Shown here in pieces: positions 1 to 6,076 of a stretch of 6,591 nt of DNA. Made by a program: the position numbers and the translations under genes. The notes under the pieces are model-generated. The model was not told the DNA's origin. It saw only the letters and a program-made list of their open reading frames with translations, and made no database searches. The stretch lies in contig NZ_CALTWS010000155.1 in NCBI RefSeq assembly GCF_943913055.1, forward strand, positions 1 to 6,591. Direction: 5' to 3'. The stretch comes from an uncultured Brevundimonas sp. (GTDB lineage: Bacteria; Pseudomonadota; Alphaproteobacteria; Caulobacterales; Caulobacteraceae). Within the stretch, counting starts at the first letter, position 1. Every line of letters starts with the position of its first letter.

Positions 1-387
1 CTGTTCTACAGGGCAGCGACGGCAGCCAGCGATGACGCGGCGCGGGCGGATCTGGCCCAGGCGGCGCGACGCATGGCCGAACGCCGGGCACGCTGGTTCA
101 CCGGCCCGGACACCGTCTATGCGGAGGCGGACGATGTCTTCCTGACGCTGGAGGGCACCGGCAACTGGGCCGCCTGGACCTGGCTGACCGACCCGCGCGG
201 CGGGCGGTTGTCGCCTGACGACGCCACGACCTTCATCCGGGGTGGTCAGACGCAGTGGAGCCAGGATCATGGCCTGGGCATCATGCTGGCCCTCGACCGC
301 GTTTCGCCCGACTGGCCCGCCATCGCCTTTGCGCCGCGCGGTGTGACGGCGGATCAGATGATCGCGCGGGCGCTGGAGCGTCAGTAG
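1..387 (+). CDS. Unrecognised protein, C-terminal fragment (5' end outside window)
   Basis: The frame is open from base 1 to a TAG at 385-387, so at least 128 C-terminal residues are present and the true start lies upstream. An ATG at 73 is internal: reading continues upstream without a stop, so it should not be taken as the start. The fragment begins with an Ala/Arg/Asp-rich stretch that should form a helix (about residues 5-28). It continues with a WFTGPD segment, an acidic EADDVF segment, and a small aromatic-rich motif LEGTGNWAAWTWL (about residues 50-62). The end is a helical tail, ADQMIARALERQ. There is no signal peptide or membrane segment in the visible part, and I do not recognise the family. 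Codon use matches its neighbours, which supports a real gene. Its last 7 bp overlap the 3' end of the convergent GGT-family gene, a common arrangement in dense genomes. It is certain as a coding region and unknown in function. Confidence 0.75.
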   Translation: MFYRAATAASDDAARADLAQAARRMAERRARWFTGPDTVYAEADDVFLTLEGTGNWAAWTWLTDPRGGRLSPDDATTFIRGGQTQWSQDHGLGIMLALDRVSPDWPAIAFAPRGVTADQMIARALERQ

Positions 388-2219
388 GCGATCGCGATCC
401 CGTCCTTGCGCATTTCGGTCGCCGCGCCATAGGTCCAGGGGCCACGCTCATTGATCTGGCGTACCACGTTCTGATAGCCGCCGAAGCCGCCGTCGGGCGG
501 GCCCAGCACCCAGCCCATGCTCTCCAGCGCCCGCTTCGTCGCCTCGGGTACGCCGCTCTCCAGATGCAGACGGCCGACGCCCTCCGCAGGCTGGCCGGTC
601 GGCTCGGACGAGCCATAATGCTGCCAGCGCGGGCTGTCCCCGGCTTCCTGCGGGTCCAGGCCGTAGTCGACCATGTTGATGATGATCTGGGCCTGGCCCT
701 GGGGCTGCATGCCGCCGCCCATGACGCCCATGGCCATCCAGGGCTCGCCGTCCTTGCAGGCGAAGCCTGGAATGATGGTGTGGAACGGCCGCTTGCCTGG
801 CGCATAGACATTGGGGTGGCCGTCGGTCAGGGCGAACAGCTCGCCCCGGTCCTGGAACATGAAGCCGAGGGTCTGGCCGTCCACGCCGTCGGGCACCAGG
901 CCCGAACCCATGCCGCGATAGTTGGACTGGATCCAACTGACCATCATCCCGTCCTTGTCGGCCACGCTGAAATAGGTGGTGTCGCCCTGGGTGGGGGCAT
1001 CGCCGGGGAAGACGCGGTCCATGACCCGGTCGGGCCGGATCAGGCGGGCGCGCTGGATGGCATAGTCCTTGGAGTTCAGCCATTCGACCGGGGTCTGGCT
1101 GAAGCGCGCGTCGGCGAACCATTTGGCCCGATCCTCGAAGGCCAGACGCTTGGCCTCGGCCTGATGATGGATGCTCGCGGCGGACTGGAAGCCCATGCCC
1201 TTCAGATCGAACTGCTCGCAGATGTTCAGGATCTGGTTGGTCGACAGGCCCTGGGTGTTCGGCCCCAGGCCATAGACCTCTACCCCGCGATAGGTGGTGC
1301 GGATCGGCTCGACCCACTCGGTGCGGTGGGCGGCCAGATCGGCGCGGGTCATCCAGCCGCCGATGCGCCGGAAATAGGCCTGCATCTGATCGGCCAGCGG
1401 CCCGTCGTAGAAGGCGTCGCGCCCGCCCTCTGCGATCAGGCGATAGGTACGGCCCAGGTCTGGATTGGCGAAGACTTCACCCACTTTCGGCGTGCGGCCA
1501 CCGGGGGCATAGACGCGCTTCCTGTTATCGTTCTCCTCGATCAGGGCGGCGCGGCGGTCGAATCCGGCCATGCCCCGCTCCAAATACCAGGCGATCAGCT
1601 GGGGCATGGGCACGCCCTGTTCGCACAGCTCGGCGACGGGCAGCAGGACATCCTTCCACGGCAGCTTGCCATAGCGTTGATGCGCGCTCCACCAGGCGTC
1701 GACCGTTCCGGGCACATTGACCGTCACCGCCCCAACGGGCGGCAGATAGCCGTCCACCGCCTTGGATCGCGCTGTCGCCAGCGATAGCCCCTGCGGGCTG
1801 TTGCCCGAGCCATTGAAGCCGACCACCTTTCGCTGGGCCGGATCCCACAGCATGCAGAAGGCGTCACCGCCGATGCCGTTGGCCACGGGCTCCAGAAAGC
1901 CCAGGGCCGCATTGATGGCGATGGCCGCGTCTATGGCCGAGCCGCCGCGCTTCAGCGTCTCGATCCCGATCAGGGTGGCGGTCGGATGCGCCGTCGCCGC
2001 TGCGCCATTGGCCCCCCAGACGGTCGAGCGCCCGACGAACTTCACCCCGCTATTGCGATCGCCGATGCCGATGCCGGCATAGGGGTCGGCGGGCCGGGTG
2101 CGGGGTGTCGGTGTCGCGGGTGCAGCCGGAGCTGGGGCCGGCGTCTGCGCTTGGCCTGCGCCGGCACCGGCCAGAAGGGCCCCGGCGGGCAAGGTCGAGA
2201 GAAAGGTCCGACGGCGCAT
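381..2219 (-). CDS. Tat-exported gamma-glutamyltransferase-family proenzyme (YwrD-like branch)
   Basis: This 612-residue N-terminal-nucleophile hydrolase precursor would be cleaved autocatalytically. The N-terminus has a twin-arginine signal (R3-R4-T-F-L-S), a hydrophobic Ala/Gly/Leu stretch to about residue 24, and then a Pro/Ala/Thr-rich linker (26-44), so the enzyme is expected in the periplasm. The large subunit carries NGIGGDAF (114-121). The processing site is G412-D413/T414, with T414 of TTYFSV as the expected nucleophile; this leaves a small subunit of 199 residues, close to the roughly 190 of E. coli Ggt. The RPFHTIIP (477-484) and GVMGGGMQPQG (498-508) motifs place it in the YwrD-like branch. 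The E. coli gamma-glutamyl-binding Arg114 aligns with NGSGNS (136-141) and the Ser462-Ser463 pair with H480-T481. Peptide transfer or hydrolysis of glutathione is therefore uncertain; another amide or gamma-glutamyl substrate is possible. The ATG is preceded by AGGGAG at good spacing. The gene lies 77 bp behind a lipoprotein gene on the same strand. Confidence 0.93.
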   Translation of the reverse strand: MRRRTFLSTLPAGALLAGAGAGQAQTPAPAPAAPATPTPRTRPADPYAGIGIGDRNSGVKFVGRSTVWGANGAAATAHPTATLIGIETLKRGGSAIDAAIAINAALGFLEPVANGIGGDAFCMLWDPAQRKVVGFNGSGNSPQGLSLATARSKAVDGYLPPVGAVTVNVPGTVDAWWSAHQRYGKLPWKDVLLPVAELCEQGVPMPQLIAWYLERGMAGFDRRAALIEENDNRKRVYAPGGRTPKVGEVFANPDLGRTYRLIAEGGRDAFYDGPLADQMQAYFRRIGGWMTRADLAAHRTEWVEPIRTTYRGVEVYGLGPNTQGLSTNQILNICEQFDLKGMGFQSAASIHHQAEAKRLAFEDRAKWFADARFSQTPVEWLNSKDYAIQRARLIRPDRVMDRVFPGDAPTQGDTTYFSVADKDGMMVSWIQSNYRGMGSGLVPDGVDGQTLGFMFQDRGELFALTDGHPNVYAPGKRPFHTIIPGFACKDGEPWMAMGVMGGGMQPQGQAQIIINMVDYGLDPQEAGDSPRWQHYGSSEPTGQPAEGVGRLHLESGVPEATKRALESMGWVLGPPDGGFGGYQNVVRQINERGPWTYGAATEMRKDGIAIAY

Positions 2220-2227
2220 ACTACTGG

Positions 2228-2233
2228 CTCCCT
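2228..2233 (-). promoter_or_regulatory. Ribosome binding site of the GGT-family gene
   Basis: AGGGAG on the minus strand with 8 nt to the ATG at 2219. It supports this start, which also gives an intact Tat signal. Confidence 0.75.
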
Positions 2234-2250
2234 GAAATCAGGGGTCGGAC

Positions 2251-2276
2251 CGTATAGGGTTCGCGCAGCTTGTGAA
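2251..2276 (-). promoter_or_regulatory. Weak candidate promoter for the GGT-family gene
   Basis: On the minus strand, TTCACAA (2276-2270), an 11-nt spacer and CCTATACG (2258-2251) partly match the Caulobacter housekeeping pattern TTGACGS-N10-14-GCTANAWC, with about four matches in each box. Initiation would fall near 2245, giving a leader of about 25 nt that contains the Shine-Dalgarno site. If real, the enzyme is expressed independently of the lipoprotein gene upstream. The match is weak and could be chance. Confidence 0.25.
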
Positions 2277-2296
2277 GCGTCTTGGTTGCGCCTGCG

Positions 2297-3136
2297 TCAG
2301 CCGGTCCGCCAGTCGCTCAGCACACTGCCGTCCGTGTCCTCGAAGGCGACGCGGTCCATCTGCACGGCCGCAATACAAACCGGGCGCTGATCGACGCTGG
2401 CAGCGCGGCAGCGAATGGCACGGCCGTCGGGGAACGCAGCAAAGCGACCCTCCAGAACCAGACGATAGCCGCCGGTGTGCGGCGGCGGGGGCTGATCGCC
2501 TTCACCACGGATGGTAAAGCTGTAGGCCCGGCCATTGCGGCGATCCAGCCGCGATCCTTCGGCCTCGAAGACGGCGGCCAGACCGACCGTCTGGGGCGAA
2601 CTGACGGCCGCCGGACCGGCCGGTGCCTGATCGGGGTTCACCTGTGGACAGGTCTCTGCGCGCAGCCAGGGCCGGGTTAGCCATACCCCCTCGACCGCTT
2701 CCCAGATCGGCTCCTCGCCCGCGACCAGAGCGGTCTGGGTCCAGTCGGTCGGCGTCAGCGTCAGGCTTTGCGTCTGCCCATCTTCGCTGGCTGTCCAGCC
2801 GGCCAGGCCGTCACTGACGGTGGCCGTCGAGGTCAGGGGACCGCCGCAACCGAACGCCTGACGGATCGTGAAGCGACGCCCCACCAAGGTATCCTGACCT
2901 GTCGAGGCGGCACCGCTCGCATAGGCCGCGACAGCGGCGTCGACGGCAGCCAGAAATCCGGCGCGATCCAGCACGATGGGTGCAGCCTCTACGGTGATGG
3001 GCGCGGGTGCCGGCGCGGGAGCGGCAGGCTCGACCGGGGCTTCAGCCTCACGGTTACAGGCGGCCAGGCCCAAGGTCAGGCTGACGAAAGCGGGAGCAAG
3101 CAGGACAGAGCGAAGGCGTACGGACGACTTGGGCAT
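2297..3136 (-). CDS. Putative lipoprotein of unknown function
   Basis: The product has 279 residues. It starts with a short basic region (K3, R7, R9), a hydrophobic segment (11-24) and a clear lipobox LAAC (24-27), so C27 should be lipidated after Sec export. The residue after the cysteine is Asn, not Asp, so there is no classic inner-membrane retention signal. A Pro/Ala linker (33-46) leads into a globular part with four further cysteines (C97 in FGCGGP, C163, C243, C254), an even number that could form two disulfides in the periplasm. Segments with alternating hydrophobic residues (SLTLTPTDW, YSFTIRGEG, YRLVLEGRF) suggest a beta-rich fold. I do not recognise the family. It lies upstream of the Tat-exported GGT-like gene on the same strand, with 77 bp between and no obvious terminator, so co-transcription is plausible. 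The start is supported by AGGGTGG just upstream and by the intact signal peptide. Confidence 0.85.
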   Translation of the reverse strand: MPKSSVRLRSVLLAPAFVSLTLGLAACNREAEAPVEPAAPAPAPAPITVEAAPIVLDRAGFLAAVDAAVAAYASGAASTGQDTLVGRRFTIRQAFGCGGPLTSTATVSDGLAGWTASEDGQTQSLTLTPTDWTQTALVAGEEPIWEAVEGVWLTRPWLRAETCPQVNPDQAPAGPAAVSSPQTVGLAAVFEAEGSRLDRRNGRAYSFTIRGEGDQPPPPHTGGYRLVLEGRFAAFPDGRAIRCRAASVDQRPVCIAAVQMDRVAFEDTDGSVLSDWRTG

Positions 3137-3140
3137 GCAA

Positions 3141-3147
3141 CCACCCT
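3141..3147 (-). promoter_or_regulatory. Ribosome binding site of the lipoprotein gene
   Basis: AGGGTGG on the minus strand, with its GGG core 7 nt from the ATG at 3136. It agrees with the start that gives a complete lipoprotein signal peptide. Confidence 0.6.
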
Positions 3148-3153
3148 AGCACG

Positions 3154-3167
3154 ACGAACGCTTTCGT
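3154..3167. repeat. Short inverted repeat in the divergent promoter region
   Basis: ACGAA at 3154-3158 and TTCGT at 3163-3167 form perfect 5-bp arms around 4 nt. It could be a half-size operator between the two divergent genes. Arms this short arise by chance, so the functional reading is weak. Confidence 0.2.
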
Positions 3168-3190
3168 GTGGACCCGCACCGGCCGCATGG

Positions 3191-3219
3191 TTGACGCCGA
3201 GGGTCTGCGGGGCCAGCAC
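3191..3219 (+). promoter_or_regulatory. Candidate sigma-73-type promoter of the transporter, possibly leaderless
   Basis: TTGACGC (3191-3197) is a full match to the Caulobacter -35 consensus TTGACGS. It is followed after 14 nt by GCCAGCAC (3212-3219), which matches GCTANAWC at five of seven defined positions. Initiation 5-7 nt downstream would fall at or within a few bases of the ATG at 3225. That fits the absence of a Shine-Dalgarno sequence immediately before this start. Confidence 0.4.
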
Positions 3220-3224
3220 AGCGT

Positions 3225-4634
3225 ATGAATTTCGATCAGATTGCCGCCCTGGTGGTCCTCGTCGCCGTCGTCGGGGCGCTGATCTACGGCAAGATTCGCG
3301 CCGATGTCGTGGCCCTGACCGGGGCGGCCGCCTTGCTGATCATGGGCGTGGTGCGGCCGGTCGAGGTTCAGGGCGCGTTCGCCAGTCCGGCCGTCATCGC
3401 CCTGGCCGGCCTGTTTGTCATCGCCTATGCGATCGAGCTGTCGGGCCTGCTGGGGCTGCTGATCCGCAAGGCTACGGCCCTGGCGTCGCGCGTGGGCGCG
3501 CGGGGCATCTGGATGGTCATCGCCCTGTGCGGTTCCGTTGGCGGCTTTCTGAACAACACCCCGGTGGTCGTTCTGGCGGCACCGGTCATCCGCGACGTCG
3601 CCACGTCCCTGAAGCTGTCGCCAAAGCGGTTCCTGATGCCGCTCAGCCACGTCACGGTCATGGGCGGGCTGCTGACGCTGATCGGGACGTCGACCAATCT
3701 TCTGGTCAACGACATGGCGCGTAACGCGGGACAGCAGGTCTTCACCCTGTTCGAGATCACGCCCGTGGGTCTTTGCATCGCGGCGGTCGGCGGCCTGTGG
3801 CTGTATTTCGTGGGCGCACAGCAGCTAGGGCGGTCGGTGGCAGCCGACGAGGCGGAGCAGGCCCGTCAGGCCGAGATGGAGGAGGCCCGTCGTCTGGCGG
3901 CTGAAGAGGCGTCACGCAAGCGCCGCCGTCTGATCCCCTTTGGCTTTCCGCGTCTAGGCGAGGCCCGCAATCAGGCCGACGGTTCGGGCGATGCCCATCT
4001 TGGCGACGTGGACCTTTACGGCGCTGCGGACCGGCCGTTCCGGTTGCGGCCTGCGGCGATCTCGATGGCGATCTTTGCCCTGGTCATCTTTTCGGCCGCC
4101 GTGGGCTGGGTGCCCATCGCGGCGGCGGCCTTCGCCGGGGCGGTCGCCCTGATCCTGCTGCGCGTCATCACGCCGGAAGAGGCCTATGCCGGGTTGCGGC
4201 CCGAAATCCTGCTGTTGATCGCGGGCATGGTCGTCGTCGGCATGGCGATCGAGGTCACGGGTCTGGCCTCGGCGGGGGCCGAGCGGCTGATCGATGTGAT
4301 CCGTCCGCTGGGGCCGCTGGGTGCGCTGATCGTCCTGTATGGCGTGACGCTGTTTGCGACCGAACTGCTGTCCAATGCCACGGTGGCGGTGCTGATCACC
4401 CCGGTTGCGGTGGCCCTGGCCGAGAGCCTGGGCGTCGATCCCCGACCGTTCCTGGTCTGCGTCATGATGGCCGCGTCGGCCGCCTTCGCCACGCCGTTCG
4501 GCTATCAGACCAATGTGCTGGTCTTCAACATGGGCGGCTACAGCTACATGGATTTCGTCAAGATCGGCGTGCCGCTGAACCTGATCACCTGGGCCGCGGC
4601 CATGGTGGCGATCCCGATCTTCTTCCCGTTCTGA
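3225..4634 (+). CDS. SLC13/DASS-type anion transporter, compact form without TrkA-C domains
   Basis: This 469-residue inner-membrane protein has two related halves, as in sodium-coupled anion transporters of the SLC13 (DASS) family. Half one (about 5-199) has membrane segments near 5-21, 28-44, 55-80 and 95-122, the motif NNTP (110-113) and the re-entrant LIGTSTNLLV (152-161). Half two (about 275-467) has the matching SNAT (383-386) and TPFGYQTN (423-430). Related bacterial proteins of about 590-610 residues carry two TrkA-C domains between the halves. Here only a polar linker of about 70 residues remains (203-272), including a charged Ala/Glu/Arg helix ending in KRRRR. The substrate cannot be read from the sequence: sulfate, dicarboxylate or another anion are all possible. 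The ATG is the only in-frame start, since a TGA lies in frame at 3192-3194, and there is no good Shine-Dalgarno. The gene converges on phoB with a 7-bp gap. Confidence 0.9.
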   Translation: MNFDQIAALVVLVAVVGALIYGKIRADVVALTGAAALLIMGVVRPVEVQGAFASPAVIALAGLFVIAYAIELSGLLGLLIRKATALASRVGARGIWMVIALCGSVGGFLNNTPVVVLAAPVIRDVATSLKLSPKRFLMPLSHVTVMGGLLTLIGTSTNLLVNDMARNAGQQVFTLFEITPVGLCIAAVGGLWLYFVGAQQLGRSVAADEAEQARQAEMEEARRLAAEEASRKRRRLIPFGFPRLGEARNQADGSGDAHLGDVDLYGAADRPFRLRPAAISMAIFALVIFSAAVGWVPIAAAAFAGAVALILLRVITPEEAYAGLRPEILLLIAGMVVVGMAIEVTGLASAGAERLIDVIRPLGPLGALIVLYGVTLFATELLSNATVAVLITPVAVALAESLGVDPRPFLVCVMMAASAAFATPFGYQTNVLVFNMGGYSYMDFVKIGVPLNLITWAAAMVAIPIFFPF

Positions 4635-4641
4635 TCCGGCG

Positions 4642-5331
4642 TCAGCCGCCCAGATCCAGCGAATAGCCCGCCGAACGGACCGTCCGGATGGGGTTCACCG
4701 TGCCCTCGACGTTCAGCGCCTTGCGCAGGCGGCCGACGTGGACGTCGACGGTGCGGGCCTCGACATAGACGTCAGAACCCCAGACGGAATCCAGCAACTG
4801 CTCGCGGCTGAAGACGCGGCCCGGGTGCTGCATGAAGTGGTCCAGCAGGCGGAATTCGGTCGGGCCCAGATGGATCTCGTTGCCCGCGCGGCGGACGCGG
4901 TGAGCCACGCGGTCGATGACGATATCGCCGTGATTGATCCGATCGTCGGCCAGGCCGGGGCGGATGCGACGCAGCACCGCGCGAATGCGCGCCGTCAGCT
5001 CGGTCATGGAGAAGGGCTTGGTCAGATAGTCGTCGGCCCCGGTGTCCAGACCCCGGATGCGATCGCTTTCCTCGCCCCGTGCGGTCAGCATGATGATCGG
5101 CAGGTTGCGGGTTTCGGCCTTGCCCCGAATGCGGCGGCAGACCTCGATGCCCGACAGCTTGGGCAGCATCCAGTCCAGCAGGACCAGATCGGGCAGCCGC
5201 TCGTCGATCTGCAGCATGCCTTCCTCGCCGTCGGAGGCGACCACGACATGGTAGCCCTCCTTTTCGAGGTTGTAGGACAGCAGGGTCGCGAGCGCGTCCT
5301 CGTCTTCCATCACCAGAACGTAAGGCTGCAC
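4642..5331 (-). CDS. phoB: Phosphate regulon response regulator PhoB
   Basis: This 229-residue OmpR/PhoB-family regulator is phosphorylated by PhoR under phosphate limitation and then activates Pho-box promoters. The receiver domain (about 4-120) has the acidic pocket E9-D10, the phospho-acceptor D53 in LLDWMLP, the switch residue T83 in MLTAR, and K105 in TKPF, all at the same numbers as in E. coli PhoB. The winged-helix DNA-binding domain (about 132-227) includes LGPTEFRLLDHFMQHPGRVF, the recognition-helix region ARTVDVHVGRLRKAL and the final hairpin IRTVRSAGYSL. The start codon is GTG, chosen because the receiver begins immediately after it (VLVMEDE) and because GGAG lies 8 nt upstream. 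Length is normal for the family. It follows phoU by 28 bp on the same strand, so it is probably the last gene of the pst-pho operon. phoR is not downstream: the next gene points the opposite way. Confidence 0.97.
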   Translation of the reverse strand: MQPYVLVMEDEDALATLLSYNLEKEGYHVVVASDGEEGMLQIDERLPDLVLLDWMLPKLSGIEVCRRIRGKAETRNLPIIMLTARGEESDRIRGLDTGADDYLTKPFSMTELTARIRAVLRRIRPGLADDRINHGDIVIDRVAHRVRRAGNEIHLGPTEFRLLDHFMQHPGRVFSREQLLDSVWGSDVYVEARTVDVHVGRLRKALNVEGTVNPIRTVRSAGYSLDLGG

Positions 5332-5339
5332 GGCGTATT

Positions 5340-5343
5340 CTCC
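5340..5343 (-). promoter_or_regulatory. Ribosome binding site deciding the GTG start of phoB
   Basis: GGAG on the minus strand, 8 nt before the GTG at 5331-5329. It supports GTG initiation; the next ATG (residue 8) would delete the first receiver beta strand. Confidence 0.7.
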
Positions 5344-5359
5344 GGTCTAGCGGGGTCGT

Positions 5360-6076
5360 CTAGTTGGGGCCGACGTCGGCACCCGGCTGGTCCTCGGGAT
5401 TCCAGCGGGGGCGTTCCCCGGTGAACTCCTGGCCCGTGATCTCGTAATAGATGGTCTCGGCGATATTGGTCGCGTGGTCGCCGATGCGTTCCAGGTTCTT
5501 GGCCATGAACAGCAGGTGGGTACAGGCGCTGATCGTGCGCGGATCGCCCATCATGTAGGTCAGCAGCTCGCGGAACAGGCTGTTGTAGTGCTCGTCGACC
5601 TCGTCGTCGGTGTTCCAGACGGCCACGGCCCGATCCACCTCGCCGGCGGCATAGGCATCCAGCACGTCACGCAGGCGCATCGACACCAGCTTGCCCATCC
5701 GCTCGATGGAGCGGGTCAGGGGCTGCATGGGCTCGCCCTCGGCCAGGATCAGGGCGCGCTTGGAGATGTTCTTGGCCAGGTCGCCGGTCCGTTCCAGATC
5801 GACGGCCAGCTTCATCGCCGCAAGCGCCCGGCGCAGGTCCGAGGCCACCGGCTGGCGCAGCGCGATCAGGCGGATGGCCTTCTTCTCGATCTCGCGGTGC
5901 ATGGCGTCTAGCTTGGCGTCACGCTCGACGACCGCGCGTGCCAGGGCCACGTCGCGGCGGGCGACGCTGTCGACGGCATCGGCCACCTGGGCCTCGGCCA
6001 GGCCGCCCATGCGCGCGACCTCTGCCGTCAGCTGGTTCAGCTCGTCGCCATACGCTTTTACGGTGTGCTGGTTCAT
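5360..6076 (-). CDS. phoU: Phosphate signalling protein PhoU
   Basis: The product has 238 residues, the usual PhoU length. PhoU is a cytoplasmic all-helical protein that links the Pst transporter to PhoR, keeps the Pho response off when phosphate is plentiful and limits phosphate uptake. Two tandem PhoU domains are visible (about 17-108 and 120-212). Each carries the family's metal-binding motif: ERTGDLAKNI (95-104) and ERIGDHATNI (196-205). The last 20 or so residues (GERPRWNPEDQPGADVGPN) are a polar, probably disordered tail. The start is the ATG at 6076-6074, which overlaps the pstB stop as TGATG. The frame stays open further upstream, but only as the shadow of pstB, and the PhoU domain begins right after this ATG. 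The overlap implies translational coupling with pstB. phoB follows after 28 bp. Confidence 0.97.
   Translation of the reverse strand: MNQHTVKAYGDELNQLTAEVARMGGLAEAQVADAVDSVARRDVALARAVVERDAKLDAMHREIEKKAIRLIALRQPVASDLRRALAAMKLAVDLERTGDLAKNISKRALILAEGEPMQPLTRSIERMGKLVSMRLRDVLDAYAAGEVDRAVAVWNTDDEVDEHYNSLFRELLTYMMGDPRTISACTHLLFMAKNLERIGDHATNIAETIYYEITGQEFTGERPRWNPEDQPGADVGPN

Larger units (their letters stand above)
3137..3224. other. Divergent intergenic region between lipoprotein and transporter genes
   Basis: This is the largest gene-free stretch in the window at 88 bp. It must contain the promoters of both divergent genes. It holds the lipoprotein ribosome binding site, a small inverted repeat ACGAA-N4-TTCGT at 3154-3167, and a promoter-like TTGACGC on the plus strand. 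I see no Pho-box direct repeats resembling CTGTCA, no TTAA-N7-TTAA CtrA site and no GANTC methylation site in it. Confidence 0.7.

Noticed and set aside
255..1787. A 510-codon open frame on the plus strand, opposite the GGT-family gene
   Set aside because: It is antisense to a gene with an intact active site, signal peptide and ribosome site. Its product is low-complexity Gly/Ala/His/Asp-rich with no domain. Long antisense frames are routine at this G+C.
2231..2242. Near-palindrome CCTGAAATCAGG overlapping the GGT-family ribosome site
   Set aside because: As RNA it gives only a 4-bp stem with a 4-nt loop, too weak to claim as a regulatory hairpin or a terminator of the lipoprotein gene.
3143..3150. 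GCTAGGGT upstream of the lipoprotein gene as a -10 box
   Set aside because: No TTG-like -35 lies 10-14 nt upstream, and the sequence overlaps a plausible Shine-Dalgarno site, which explains it better.
2768..3724. A 318-codon plus-strand frame spanning the lipoprotein gene, intergenic region and transporter start
   Set aside because: It crosses two well-supported genes in the wrong frames and shows no recognisable domain or ribosome site.
4592..4601. Perfect palindrome GGCCGCGGCC near the end of the transporter gene
   Set aside because: It encodes normal membrane-segment residues, has no T-run, and 10-bp GC palindromes are expected at this composition.
5332..5359. The phoU-phoB gap as a separate phoB promoter with a Pho box
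   Set aside because: At 28 bp it holds only the ribosome site; no CTGTCA-like direct repeats are present.
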